DNA of 64,000 nt from Paenibacillus oralis (GTDB lineage: Bacteria > Bacillota > Bacilli > Paenibacillales > Paenibacillaceae), in NCBI RefSeq assembly GCF_003863965.1, contig NZ_RRCN01000001.1, forward strand, positions 6,197,071-6,261,070, written 5' to 3'. The notes under the pieces were generated by a model. That model searched no databases, was not told the DNA's origin, and worked only from the letters and a program-made list of their open reading frames with translations. The position numbers and the translations under genes were made by a program. Positions 33,463-42,796 of the stretch are shown in pieces. Positions within the stretch are counted from its first letter, which is position 1. Every line of letters starts with the position of its first letter.

Positions 33463-34108
33463 GGACAGGTTGTTCCTTTCCGTTTCCGTTATCCAAATAA
33501 TAAGCCAAACTGAGCAAATCGGTCGTGAAATCGGCGGCATGGATGCGGACTTCCGGCGGCACCTTCAGAATTGTAGGAGCAAAGTTCAGAATCGCCCCGA
33601 TTCCCGCCGCCACCAGTTGATCCGCCACGCGCTGCGCTTCGAAATCCGGCACGGTAATGATCCCGATCCGGACATTTTTCTCCCGCACCGTTTCCGTCAG
33701 CTCTTCGATCGGCTGGATCGTGATGTTGTTGATTTGCGTGCCGATCTTCGCCGGAGACGCGTCGAACACCGCCACGATCTTCATGTTGTCCTTCAAATAA
33801 GCGTTGTAATTCGAAAGCGCGTGCCCCAAATTACCGGCTCCGACCAACGCAACGTTGATCTGCTGGTCGAGATTAAGGATTTGCTGGATTTTCTCGATCA
33901 AATACGCGACATCGTAGCCAATGCCCTTGCGCCCGAAATCGCCGAAGTAGGCCAGGTCCTTGCGGATCTGGGCCGGATTGAGGTCCAGCTTCTGGCCGAG
34001 CTCCTGCGAGGACACCGTAGGCACCTCGCGCCGGCTCAGCTCGTTGAGGAACCGCAAATACACCGGCAGCCGGCGTACCACGGCATCGGAAATTTTTTCG
34101 GATTTCAT
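33452..34108 (-). CDS. rex: Redox-sensing transcriptional repressor Rex
   Basis: A 218-residue repressor that senses the NADH/NAD+ ratio. The winged helix (about 1-80) has RLPVYLRFL and IRKDLAYFGDFGRKGIGY, and the Rossmann domain has ALVGAGNLGHALSNY (about 87-101). Its targets are usually fermentation and respiration genes; hbd-ackA and qcrABC in this window are candidates, but I found no full TTGTGA-N6-TCACAA site. It is followed by mtaD in an overlapping arrangement. Confidence 0.96.
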   Translation of the reverse strand: MKSEKISDAVVRRLPVYLRFLNELSRREVPTVSSQELGQKLDLNPAQIRKDLAYFGDFGRKGIGYDVAYLIEKIQQILNLDQQINVALVGAGNLGHALSNYNAYLKDNMKIVAVFDASPAKIGTQINNITIQPIEELTETVREKNVRIGIITVPDFEAQRVADQLVAAGIGAILNFAPTILKVPPEVRIHAADFTTDLLSLAYYLDNGNGKEQPVHES

Positions 34109-34120
34109 ACGTTTATCCCC

Positions 34121-37003
34121 CTATTCTGACGCAGACTTAGAGACGTCTTCGTCTCCCGGATTTAACCATTCCGATATGCGCGGAACCATCTGAGAGAGCG
34201 GCATATGCTCCATCTTCGGCCCGGGCAGTGAATATAAAAAGTATTTCCCATAGTAAGATTCCAAGATGCGGGTATCGTAAACAACCACGATCCCCCGGTC
34301 CTGCGAAGAGCGGACAAGCCTGCCGAATCCCTGCTTGAAGCGGATGACCGCCTGGGGCACGGACAGTTTCATGAAAGGATTTTTCTTCTCCTTCTGCAGC
34401 CGTTCGCTTTTCGCTTCCACGAGCGGGTGGTTGGGGGGCTGAAAAGGCAGGCGGACGATCGCCAGGCTCGTCAATGCTTCGCCCGGAATGTCCACGCCTT
34501 CCCAGAAGCTGCTCGTCCCCAGCAGCACGGACGCCGCCTGGCCTTGGAACCGCCTTGTCAGCTTGCTGCGGCTGCCGCTGTCCATGCCTTGGCCGATGAC
34601 CGTGATCCCCTGCGCCGACAGCAGCTCCTTCAGCGGATCGTACACCTGCCGCAGCATCCGGTAAGACGTAAACAGCACCAGCATGCGGCCTTGCGTCGCT
34701 ACCGCGGTATCGGCGAGCGAATGCACCAGCGTACTGACGAAATGGTCGTCGCCCACGCTCCCCTTTACGCTTGGAAAATCGCGCGGAATGACGAGCAGCG
34801 CCTGGCTGCGGTAATCAAACGGCGACGGCAGCATCGACGTGTTCAGCCGGTCTTGCTCGGCCGCTTCCGTCAGTCCCAACTGTTCGATCATATATTGGAA
34901 CGACTTGTCGACCGACAGCGTCGCCGAGGTCATCACCACGCTTTTTTTTCTGCCGAAAAAGTATTCCTTCAACTGCGCGCTAACGTCGATCGGAACGGCA
35001 TACATCTGCAGGGAGCGGCTGCGGTAATTCCCGTTCGCTTCCATCCAGTAAACCGTCTCCTCGCTCTCCAGCTTCATGAAGAAACGCAGCGCCTCCCGCT
35101 CGTTCGCCAAATCCTTGAATAAACCGTTGATGTCGGTCATAAGGCTTTCGGAGCCGAAATCCTCCTGCTCTTCCCGGATTTGGGCGAGCATGCGGTCGCC
35201 CTTGCGAAGCACGTCCCCAAGCGCGACGTAAATCTGGTTCTCCAGCGCCGACAGCGTATCCCATTCCTTCGGTTTCTTCAGCGGAAGCAGACGGTAAACG
35301 AATTGCCCCGGATCGCCGGGCGCCGCGTCGCTCCGTTCCGGCATGATCGCAAAAAGCAGCTCGCTGAGCTTGTCCCAGCTCTCCTTCACATCGATCAGCG
35401 TCGGGTACATTTCGTCGATGACCGAGCACCATTCGACCGTTTTTTCGCCTCCCGCCGCTTGCAAAGCGATGCGGAGATTCGGCAGTTGGCCGGTCTTGCT
35501 GTCCTTGAACAGCCGGGTAAGCGTATGAATAACGGTAAAATACTTCATGTGAATGCCCAGATGTTTGCCCGCCACATCCTCCAAATGATGCGCCTCGTCG
35601 ATGACCAGGCGCTCGTATCCCGGCAACAGCTGATGCCCGGCTTGGATATCGGTAAACAGCTTGGAGTGGTTCGTAATGACCACATCGGCTACCCCGGCTT
35701 CATGTTTGGCCCGATGGTAAAAGCATTTGCGGAACCAAGGGCAGGACCGTCCGAGGCAGGAGTCCGATTCGCTGGCCACCGTTTCCCAGAAATCGCCGCC
35801 GCGATTGCCCAAATTGAGCTCTTCATCGTCGCCGCTGGCCGTTTGCGTCAGCCACACGATCATTTGCGCCGCCGTCATTACCTCTTCTTTCGGCGTGGCA
35901 AAGTCTTTTCTATTTATTTTATGTTCAAATTTGCGCAAGCACAAATAATGCTGCCTGCCTTTAAATACGGCAGCCAGGAAAGGAAACGGCACCACTTCGG
36001 TGAGCAGCGGAACGTCTCTTTCCCGAAGCTGCTCCTGCAGATTGATGGTATGCGTGCTGACCATCACTTTTTCTTCCCGTTTGACGCTGTGGTAGATCGC
36101 GGGCAGCAAGTAACCAAGCGATTTCCCCGTTCCGGTCCCCGCTTCGATCAGCAGGTGCTTATCTTCGTCAAAAGCCCGGCTCACTTCCTCCAGCATCTTG
36201 TTTTGCGCGTCCCGCTCCTCGTATTGGGGCAGCCTTTCGCGCAAGCGCTCCCTTACCTGCTCCATGAACTGCTCGAAGGACACACCCTTCAGCGGATTCT
36301 CCGCCATAGCGCCCCGCGGAGATTCGATATCCATCCAATCCTCCGCCTGCAGCGCGAATTGGCGGTAGTAGATGTAACCGTCATCGCTTTGCTCGGTTTC
36401 GCGTTCCTTCTCCTGGACCATGGCGTCAAAAAACCAACCGAGATCGCTGTCCTCGCCCGCAAACAAATCCGCGAGGCGCTGCAGCGTCAAAAGCGGCAGC
36501 CGCTCGCATTCCTCCAGGCATTTCAGGAAGATCAGCGCCGTCGCCAAGGCGTCGCTGTCCGCCTGGTGCGGACGGTCATGCTGGACCTCAAATTCAGCAG
36601 CCACGAGCCCCAGCTGATAAGAGGTCAGCGAAGGAAAGAGGATTTTCAGGAAATCCATCGTATCCAGAATCCGCCCCGTAAACGGCAGATAGCCCGTTTT
36701 GTCCAAAGCGCTTTGCAGATAGTTGAAGTCGAAAGCGACATTGTGCCCGACCAGCACCACATCGTTTAGCAGCGGAACCATCTCCATCATCACTTCGTCC
36801 AGGTCCGGCGCGTCCTTGACATCGTCTTCCGTGATGCCGGTCAATCCCGTGATGAACGGCGGGATCGGTATTCCCGGTTTGACGAAGGAGTGATATACCT
36901 GCGAAATCGACTTATCCGGTTCTATAATGGCAAGTCCCACTTGAATAATTTCATCGGAGGACTGGTTGCCCGTCGTTTCAAAATCGAGCACGGCATATTT
37001 CAT
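34121..37003 (-). CDS. dinG: ATP-dependent helicase DinG with N-terminal 3'-5' exonuclease domain
   Basis: A 960-residue protein. The DEDDh exonuclease domain (1-180) has DFETTG (7-12), VGHNVAFDFNYL and HQADSDALAT. The XPD/DinG-type helicase has Walker A GTGTGKS (289-295) and DEAH at 469-472. Four cysteines at 355, 416, 421 and 427 are placed as in the 4Fe-4S cluster of XPD-like helicases. The role is DNA repair and nucleic-acid processing. It sits 12 bp upstream of rex and may be cotranscribed with it. Confidence 0.95.
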   Translation of the reverse strand: MKYAVLDFETTGNQSSDEIIQVGLAIIEPDKSISQVYHSFVKPGIPIPPFITGLTGITEDDVKDAPDLDEVMMEMVPLLNDVVLVGHNVAFDFNYLQSALDKTGYLPFTGRILDTMDFLKILFPSLTSYQLGLVAAEFEVQHDRPHQADSDALATALIFLKCLEECERLPLLTLQRLADLFAGEDSDLGWFFDAMVQEKERETEQSDDGYIYYRQFALQAEDWMDIESPRGAMAENPLKGVSFEQFMEQVRERLRERLPQYEERDAQNKMLEEVSRAFDEDKHLLIEAGTGTGKSLGYLLPAIYHSVKREEKVMVSTHTINLQEQLRERDVPLLTEVVPFPFLAAVFKGRQHYLCLRKFEHKINRKDFATPKEEVMTAAQMIVWLTQTASGDDEELNLGNRGGDFWETVASESDSCLGRSCPWFRKCFYHRAKHEAGVADVVITNHSKLFTDIQAGHQLLPGYERLVIDEAHHLEDVAGKHLGIHMKYFTVIHTLTRLFKDSKTGQLPNLRIALQAAGGEKTVEWCSVIDEMYPTLIDVKESWDKLSELLFAIMPERSDAAPGDPGQFVYRLLPLKKPKEWDTLSALENQIYVALGDVLRKGDRMLAQIREEQEDFGSESLMTDINGLFKDLANEREALRFFMKLESEETVYWMEANGNYRSRSLQMYAVPIDVSAQLKEYFFGRKKSVVMTSATLSVDKSFQYMIEQLGLTEAAEQDRLNTSMLPSPFDYRSQALLVIPRDFPSVKGSVGDDHFVSTLVHSLADTAVATQGRMLVLFTSYRMLRQVYDPLKELLSAQGITVIGQGMDSGSRSKLTRRFQGQAASVLLGTSSFWEGVDIPGEALTSLAIVRLPFQPPNHPLVEAKSERLQKEKKNPFMKLSVPQAVIRFKQGFGRLVRSSQDRGIVVVYDTRILESYYGKYFLYSLPGPKMEHMPLSQMVPRISEWLNPGDEDVSKSASE

Positions 37004-37102
37004 TGCTTTTTAAGTCCCTTTCGTTCCAGTCTCTTTTACAGCATAACAGAAGAAGAGCGATTTGAAAATTCATGGCGGGCGTTATGTGTAATTAAAATCA
37101 CA

Positions 37103-37152
37103 AAATAAAAGAGCGATGCGCTCGCGCTCATAGGCGGATTTACGCATCGCTC
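37103..37152 (-). terminator. Intrinsic terminator after the TPR gene
   Basis: GAGCGATGCG (37111-37120) pairs with CGCATCGCTC (37143-37152); on the minus strand TTTTATTTTG follows. It lies about 50 bp past the stop of the TPR gene. Confidence 0.8.
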
Positions 37153-37201
37153 AACCGGTTTACGCAAAATAACGTTCGATCATGCCAACGATAACAACGG
37201 T

Positions 37202-37834
37202 TTACAGCAAAGAAGCCAATTCATTGCCATAATACAATTTGCCCGTGCTGTTCAGACAAGCCTCAAGATTCGCCAAAGGCTCGGCGAGGGACGGATCGCT
37301 GTGGTGAGCCAAAGTAAAGTATTCCTTGGCTTTGGCCAAAATCCCTTTTTGCGCTTCGATGCAGCCCAGCGCATTATAAATGATCGAGCGAAGCCGTTTG
37401 TTTCCGGCGTTCTCCAGAACGAGCCAAAACTGCCGCGCGGCTTCCTCGCTTTGCTCCAGATGCAGATGGCACATGCCCAAGAAGGTCCGGCCAAGCACGC
37501 TCCCGGGATACTGCTTCAGCACCTGCTCAAACTGCTCCAACGCCTGGGTAAACATCATCAATTTGTAATAACCTTGCCCTTTGATAAACGGGCCCGATTC
37601 GATCTCGGGGAGCGACAGGACCTCCTCGGTTTCAAGGTTGCCCCATCTTTGGCGCATCGCGGCCATCTTCTCTTCGAAACAAAGCCACTCTTCAATGATC
37701 CCGTCGCTCATGTGCTTAAGCAGGTGCCATTTTTGCGCGAGTTCCTGCTTTTGGACGCCCTGGGCCAGCGGATATTTACGCGAAATATCATCCAACATCT
37801 CATTCATTTCCGCAAAAACATGCTGAAACATCAT
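37202..37834 (-). CDS. TPR-containing protein of unknown function
   Basis: A 210-residue soluble helical protein. At least three TPR-like helix pairs occupy residues about 85-195 (YYKLMMFTQALEQFEQVLKQYPGS, FLGMCHLHLEQSEEAARQFW, ALGCIEAQKGILAKAKEYF). The N-terminus is coiled-coil-like. I took ATG 37834 with AAGGGTGGG six bases upstream; ATG 37840 and 37831 are alternatives. It is between panD and dinG on the same strand. Confidence 0.8.
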   Translation of the reverse strand: MMFQHVFAEMNEMLDDISRKYPLAQGVQKQELAQKWHLLKHMSDGIIEEWLCFEEKMAAMRQRWGNLETEEVLSLPEIESGPFIKGQGYYKLMMFTQALEQFEQVLKQYPGSVLGRTFLGMCHLHLEQSEEAARQFWLVLENAGNKRLRSIIYNALGCIEAQKGILAKAKEYFTLAHHSDPSLAEPLANLEACLNSTGKLYYGNELASLL

Positions 37835-37979
37835 TCGCATCCCACCCTTAACGAAAATGAAATCGGTCCGAGCCTTAAGATCATTTTTTGTTCCGGGCGG
37901 GTTTTTCATTCCCGCAAGCTTCAATTGCATATATTTGCTTCCGATTGGCGGCGAAATTCAGGCGCGCGGGACGGGCAAA

Positions 37980-38363
37980 TCAACGGATAACCGCATGCAG
38001 CTCCTGATCCGCCTTTTCCACGGGCAGGTTGTTTTCGTCCACGAAGACGACGGTCGGCTTATGGCTGCGCACCTCTTCGGGAGACATCATCGCATAGGAA
38101 ATAATAATGACATTGTCGCCGGGCTGCACGAGCCGTGCGGCCGCGCCGTTCAGGCAGATGACGCCGCTGCCGCGCGGTCCCGGGATCACATATGTTTCCA
38201 GTCGCGCGCCATTGTTGTTGTTGACGATCTGCACTTTTTCGTTCTCCAGGATATCGGCGGCTTCCATCAGATCTTCGTCGATCGTAATGCTGCCGACATA
38301 GTTCAAATTCGCTTCCGTCACGGTCGCCCGGTGGATTTTCGATTTCATCATCGTTCTGAACAA
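37980..38363 (-). CDS. panD: Aspartate 1-decarboxylase PanD
   Basis: A 127-residue proenzyme that makes beta-alanine for pantothenate. Self-cleavage at Gly24-Ser25 (NYVGSITID) generates the pyruvoyl group. KIHRATVTEANLNY, NNGARLETYVI and GDNVIIISYA are family blocks. Its start directly abuts the panC stop, so it is the last gene of panB-panC-panD. Confidence 0.97.
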   Translation of the reverse strand: MFRTMMKSKIHRATVTEANLNYVGSITIDEDLMEAADILENEKVQIVNNNNGARLETYVIPGPRGSGVICLNGAAARLVQPGDNVIIISYAMMSPEEVRSHKPTVVFVDENNLPVEKADQELHAVIR

Positions 38364-39266
38364 TTAGGCCATCCCCTTTTTGGTCAAAATCACGTTATCG
38401 ATCAATCGCGTCGTACCGAACTTCACGGCCACCGCGATGAGCACGCCGGCTTCGCGGCTTCCTTCGTCAAGCCGCTTCGTATCAACGAGCGGAGACAAAC
38501 CGGGAAAATCGGTGATTTCCACGTAATCGATATCGGCCAGCGGTTCCGCGTTAATGGCCTGGATCAGATCCGCGCGAATCTCACCGGCCGTAACCGGCCC
38601 CTCCCCCCGGGCTTTCTCCTGCGCCTGAAGGAGGCTTCCGGACAACACAAGCGCCGCCTTGCGCTCCTCGGGGCTTAAATATACGTTGCGCGAGCTGAGC
38701 GCGAGCCCGTCCGGCTCCCGTACGATCGGGCATGGGACGATTTCAACGTCAAAATTCAAATCCTCCGTCATCTGGGCGATCACGGCCACCTGCTGCGCGT
38801 CCTTTTGCCCGAAATAAGCGCGGTCCGGCTGCACGATATGGAACAGCTTGCTCACGACGGTCGTCACGCCGTCGAAATGCCCCGGCCGCGAAGCGCCGCA
38901 GAGGCGCTCCGTCAATTCCGCGACTTTGACCTGGGTCCGGGTCGGACGGGGATACATTTCCTCTACGCTCGGCATAAACACGGCATCCACGCCTTCTCGT
39001 TCGGCGAGCGCCAAGTCCTTTTCGGCATCGCGCGGATATCGTTCGAAGTCTTCGTTCGGCCCGAACTGAATCGGATTGACGAACACGCTTAGCACTACAA
39101 GGTCGTTTTCGCCGCGCGCTTTACGCAGCAGGCTGGCATGGCCCTCATGCAAATATCCCATCGTTGGGACAAGGGCAATCCGCAAGTTTTTTCCTTTCCC
39201 CGCCGCCGCCAAACGCTCCGCCTGCAAATGTTCCCTAAGCGCCCGGATTTCCGTAAAGGTCTTCAT
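38364..39266 (-). CDS. panC: Pantothenate synthetase PanC
   Basis: A 300-residue ATP-dependent ligase of pantoate and beta-alanine. The nucleotide-binding PTMGYLHEGHASL and the FVNPIQFGPNEDFERYPR, DRAYFGQKDAQQ and LSSRNVYLSPEER blocks are present. The ATG overlaps the panB stop as ATGA. Confidence 0.97.
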   Translation of the reverse strand: MKTFTEIRALREHLQAERLAAAGKGKNLRIALVPTMGYLHEGHASLLRKARGENDLVVLSVFVNPIQFGPNEDFERYPRDAEKDLALAEREGVDAVFMPSVEEMYPRPTRTQVKVAELTERLCGASRPGHFDGVTTVVSKLFHIVQPDRAYFGQKDAQQVAVIAQMTEDLNFDVEIVPCPIVREPDGLALSSRNVYLSPEERKAALVLSGSLLQAQEKARGEGPVTAGEIRADLIQAINAEPLADIDYVEITDFPGLSPLVDTKRLDEGSREAGVLIAVAVKFGTTRLIDNVILTKKGMA

Positions 39267-40132
39267 GCTTTTGTTTCCACCTTTCCTTTGCCGTACAACG
39301 TCTCAAGCACGCCGTCTTCCGCGGCGAACACATGCTCCTGGGCCGGGAAAGCGCGGGTTTTGACCTCGCGTACATATTCCGAAATGCCGCTGCGGATTTG
39401 CGCTCCGATGTCGGCATACGTTTTGACGAAACGTTTTTCCCGGTAATCCGGGGTATATTTAAGAACATCGTGAAACACGAGCACCTGGCCGTCGCAGCCG
39501 CGGCCCGCGCCGATGCCGATCGTCGGAATGGACAGCTCCTTGGAAATCGCCTCCGCCACCTCCTCGGTGACCAACTCCAGCACGATCCCAAACGCCCCCG
39601 CGCGCTCCAGCGCCTTGGCGTCCTCCAGCAGGCGCCGGGCATCCTTCGCATCCTTGCCCTGAATGCGGTAGCCGCCGATTTGGTTGACCGACTGCGGCGT
39701 TAGTCCGATATGGCCCAGCACCGGCACTCCGGCCTGCACGATCGCCTGAACGGCCAGGGCGATTTCGGCCCCGCCTTCCATTTTCACGGCATGCGCGTGC
39801 CCTTCCTGCATCAGGCGGCGGACGTTCTTCAGCGTCTCTTCAAGGCTTCCGTGATACGTCATAAACGGCATGTCCGTGACGATAAACGTATGCTGCGCCC
39901 CCCGGGCCACGGCGCGGCTATGATAGACCATATCGTCCAGCGTCACCGGGACCGTCGTATCGTAGCCCAGAACCACATTGCCGAGCGAATCGCCGACGAG
40001 CAGCACATCCGCGCCGGCCTCTTCCGCCAATTGCGCCGACGGATAATCGTAGGCGGTAATCATCGCAATCGGCGAACCATCCTGCTTCATCTTTTTCAAT
40101 TTCACGATGTTTAATGCTTGTTTTCCAGCCAA
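39263..40132 (-). CDS. panB: 3-methyl-2-oxobutanoate hydroxymethyltransferase PanB
   Basis: A 289-residue enzyme for ketopantoate synthesis. MITAYDYPSAQLAEEAGAD, LVGDSLGNVVLGYDTT, GLTPQSVNQIGGY and ISVPTIGIGAG-like blocks identify it. The start is ambiguous: ATG 40141 directly abuts AAGGAG, whereas TTG 40132 lies nine bases after it; I prefer the TTG. It heads panB-panC-panD behind a leader containing a terminator hairpin. Confidence 0.94.
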   Translation of the reverse strand: MAGKQALNIVKLKKMKQDGSPIAMITAYDYPSAQLAEEAGADVLLVGDSLGNVVLGYDTTVPVTLDDMVYHSRAVARGAQHTFIVTDMPFMTYHGSLEETLKNVRRLMQEGHAHAVKMEGGAEIALAVQAIVQAGVPVLGHIGLTPQSVNQIGGYRIQGKDAKDARRLLEDAKALERAGAFGIVLELVTEEVAEAISKELSIPTIGIGAGRGCDGQVLVFHDVLKYTPDYREKRFVKTYADIGAQIRSGISEYVREVKTRAFPAQEHVFAAEDGVLETLYGKGKVETKA

Positions 40133-40207
40133 TTTTCCCATCTCCTTCGGTTGGCTTGCCGCCCGCGTTGATTCGCGTACCTTTGTATACCGAAAAAACG
40201 CGCACAA

Positions 40208-40241
40208 CAAAAAAAACCTTTTAGTTTGGCACTAAAAAGGT
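40208..40241 (-). terminator. Terminator/attenuator hairpin upstream of panB
   Basis: On the minus strand ACCTTTTTAGT pairs with ACTAAAAGGT around GCCAA, followed by TTTTTTTTG. It is about 75 bp before panB and 173 bp after the birA stop, so it either ends the birA transcript or attenuates panB. Confidence 0.8.
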
Positions 40242-40417
40242 CCGAATTCATAGAAGGAGTCACTTGCTTCGTCCCTTCTGTCTCGGTCCTCTTCGGCTCA
40301 GAGCAGAATCCAACTCAGGCTTCATCACATTAACCTACAGCCGCTTAGAGTGCAGTTCGAACGGGTGCCGATACCGCCTCCTGAGCACAGTATAACAAAT
40401 TACGTCACGTTTTTCAT
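40208..40417 (-). promoter_or_regulatory. Structured leader of panBCD (candidate pan-motif RNA) with promoter
   Basis: A promoter-like ATGAAA-N17-TATACT (-35 at 40417-40412, -10 at 40394-40389, with TG in extended position) overlaps the end of birA. The ~175-nt leader that follows has possible stems (CAGAAGG/CCTTCT, CTCT/AGAG) and ends in the terminator at 40208-40241. Such an arrangement suggests a cis-acting attenuator. A 'pan' RNA motif has been described upstream of panB in Firmicutes; I could not confirm a match to its consensus. Confidence 0.5.
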
Positions 40418-41394
40418 CCGCCAAATTGCACTTCGCCGGAAAATATAATGCGCATGTTTCCGTTATCCCCCGCCAGCACCAGCGCCCCGGAAGGATCGAG
40501 AGCCTTCGCCAGCCCCGTTACGTCTCCGGCGGGCGTTTTGACGGTGACCCGCCGGCCCAGCGTAACCGACAAAGCTTCCCAAAGATGGCCGATCGGCGCA
40601 AAGCCCTCCTGACGGTAAAGCTCGTACAGTTGTTCTATTTCCGCCAGCACCGCTCCGATCAGCTCCGCCCGGTCGATACGGCGGCCGCTTTCAATGTGCA
40701 GCGATGTCGCGACATCCTGAAGCTGGGGCGGGATGTCTTTGGCCTCCAGATTGACATCGATCCCAATGCCGGCGACGGCGTAGCGGATCAGTTCGTCCTC
40801 TCCAACCGATTCGACGAGGATGCCGCATATCTTGCGGCCACCCACGAGCAAATCGTTGGGCCATTTGATGCCTGCGTCAACGCCTGCTGTATGGCGCACG
40901 GCGCGGCACACGGCTACCGCGATCAGCAGGGTGAGTTGCGGCGCAAAGGACAGCGGCTGCCGGTCCGGACGCAGCAGCAGGCTCATCCACACGCCTTTGC
41001 CCGGCGGCGAATACCAGGCCCGGCCCTGACGGCCGCGGCCGCCCGTCTGCTCCTCGGCGACGACCAGGGTGCCGGACGGAGCTCCGGCCTCGGCCAGCTC
41101 CCGCACCTCCGCTTGCGTTGAGACTGTCTTTTCGAGCAGCCGGATTTGCCGCCCGAATAAAACGCGGTCCTGCAGCGCCCGGACCAAGGCGGAATGGGTG
41201 ATTTTATCGGGCTTGCGGACAAGCCGGTAACCCCGGCGCGGGGCGGATTCAAACTCGTAGCCTTCCTCGCGCAGCTTGGCGATCTGCTTCCAGACCGCCG
41301 TCCGGCTGATCGAGAGGCGGCGGCTAATCTCCTCTCCGGATATATATTGCCCCGGATGCTCCAGGAGCATGTCGATCAATCGGTTTGCTTCCAT
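40414..41394 (-). CDS. birA: Biotin-[acetyl-CoA-carboxylase] ligase / biotin repressor BirA
   Basis: A 326-residue bifunctional protein. Residues 1-60 form a winged helix (ISGEEISRRLSISRTAVWKQI) for repression of biotin genes. The ligase domain has the biotinyl-AMP loop GGRGRQGR, KWPNDLL and GIGIDVNL. It overlaps cca by 19 bp, in the order cca-birA seen in B. subtilis. Confidence 0.96.
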   Translation of the reverse strand: MEANRLIDMLLEHPGQYISGEEISRRLSISRTAVWKQIAKLREEGYEFESAPRRGYRLVRKPDKITHSALVRALQDRVLFGRQIRLLEKTVSTQAEVRELAEAGAPSGTLVVAEEQTGGRGRQGRAWYSPPGKGVWMSLLLRPDRQPLSFAPQLTLLIAVAVCRAVRHTAGVDAGIKWPNDLLVGGRKICGILVESVGEDELIRYAVAGIGIDVNLEAKDIPPQLQDVATSLHIESGRRIDRAELIGAVLAEIEQLYELYRQEGFAPIGHLWEALSVTLGRRVTVKTPAGDVTGLAKALDPSGALVLAGDNGNMRIIFSGEVQFGG

Positions 41395-42731
41395 GCTTCG
41401 CTTAACCCCGCTTTCACGTAATTCAGCAATGCTTGCTTATCGTTATGTATCTCCCCGGCAGCCACCGAAATAAGCAGCCGCTTCATCAGTTCGCCAAGCC
41501 ATGGGCCGCCTTTTTTGCCGGCCAGCTCCAGCACGTCTTTGCCGCTGATGGCCAGCTCGGACAAAGCGTGCACCCGCACTTCCCCATGCCAGCGCCGCGC
41601 GAGTGCGAGCCGCTCCCGCTCTGTTATTCGCTGCGCTTCGGGGAGGGACGCGGCTGCCAAAACGGCCGCCTGCCGGCGCAGCCAAAACGCGGACGCCGCT
41701 TGACCAAGCGTCACCTGCAGGACGACCCAGCGGCGGCGAAGGGGCGCCTCGTCGCTCTCCTCGGCCTCGGCCCGCGCCCAGGCTTCGTCGAAGCGGACGA
41801 TTGCCGCCGTCTCCTCGGCGGCCTTGTTCGGAAACGTCCACCCCTTCATCAGCGGAATGACGTCCTCACCGGCGGTGCCGAGCGCCTGCAGCAGCAGCGA
41901 CCAGCGCAGCGCCTGCGGCTCTGCCGGCAGCTCCGCCAGCGCCGCCAGCAGCTCCCGCCGCGGCTCGGCCGCAAGCAGCTGCCGCGTCAGCCGCGCCGGC
42001 TCCGCATCGCCCGCCACGGCCTCCGGCAGCGCCGCCTTCACATGCCGCAGCAGCCCGCTGCGCTCAAGCAAGGCCAAGCCACGGAGCGGACGCGGACCGA
42101 GCACGACTTTCTCCAGCTCGGCCCGTACGCGCTCCATCGCGATGTAGGTCAGCTTGTCCTTGACCCGCAGCAGCGCTCTCCATAGGCTTTTGGCCGGACG
42201 GAAGCCAAACACCGAGGCGAAGCGGACCGCCCGCAGCATACGCAGAGCGTCCTCCTCGAACCGTTCCTCGGCCGCGCCGACACAGCGGATCAGACCGCGT
42301 TTGATGTCGCCTTGGCCTCCGTACGGATCGATGAGCGCCCCATGGATGTCCCGGGCGATGGCGTTCATCGTAAAATCGCGGCGCAGCAAATCCTCGGCAA
42401 CGGCGTCCACGAACTCCACCGAGGTGGGCCGGCGATGGTCCTCGTATTGCGACTCCTTGCGGAACGTCGTTACCTCAAACGCATAGGCATCCATCAGCAC
42501 CGTAACCGTGCCGTGCTCGATCCCCGTCGGAACCGTACGCTCAAAAATAGCGATTACGTCCTCCGGTTTTGCCGAGGTGGCGATATCCATGTCGTGAACC
42601 GGCCGGCCCATCAGCTCGTCGCGCACGCAGCCGCCGACAAAAAAAGCCTGAAACCCGCGTTCCAGCAAAGTATGCAGCACCTTTTCCCCCTGATTCACCA
42701 TCAGGGGGTCTACCTGTGTCCAGCGATTCAT
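41376..42731 (-). CDS. cca: CCA tRNA nucleotidyltransferase
   Basis: A 451-residue class II nucleotidyltransferase that adds CCA to tRNA 3' ends. The head domain has FFVGGCVRDELMGRPVHDMDIATSA with the catalytic DxD, and RRDFTMNAIA and DPYGGQGDIKRGLIRCVG follow. The C-terminal half is Ala/Leu/Arg-rich and less conserved. ATG 42731 is preceded by GGAGGT. It overlaps birA. Confidence 0.95.
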   Translation of the reverse strand: MNRWTQVDPLMVNQGEKVLHTLLERGFQAFFVGGCVRDELMGRPVHDMDIATSAKPEDVIAIFERTVPTGIEHGTVTVLMDAYAFEVTTFRKESQYEDHRRPTSVEFVDAVAEDLLRRDFTMNAIARDIHGALIDPYGGQGDIKRGLIRCVGAAEERFEEDALRMLRAVRFASVFGFRPAKSLWRALLRVKDKLTYIAMERVRAELEKVVLGPRPLRGLALLERSGLLRHVKAALPEAVAGDAEPARLTRQLLAAEPRRELLAALAELPAEPQALRWSLLLQALGTAGEDVIPLMKGWTFPNKAAEETAAIVRFDEAWARAEAEESDEAPLRRRWVVLQVTLGQAASAFWLRRQAAVLAAASLPEAQRITERERLALARRWHGEVRVHALSELAISGKDVLELAGKKGGPWLGELMKRLLISVAAGEIHNDKQALLNYVKAGLSEAWKQTD

Positions 42732-42796
42732 TTGCTTACCTCCAAACGTTCCCCGCTCCCGTAAGCCGAAGCGGGTTTACCGCGCCCGTTCCAAGT

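Noticed and set aside
35180..36769. Plus-strand open frame of 529 codons opposite dinG
   Set aside because: It is antisense to dinG over its whole length, has no ribosome site or recognisable domain and is rich in Arg/Gln/His, as expected of a GC-driven shadow.
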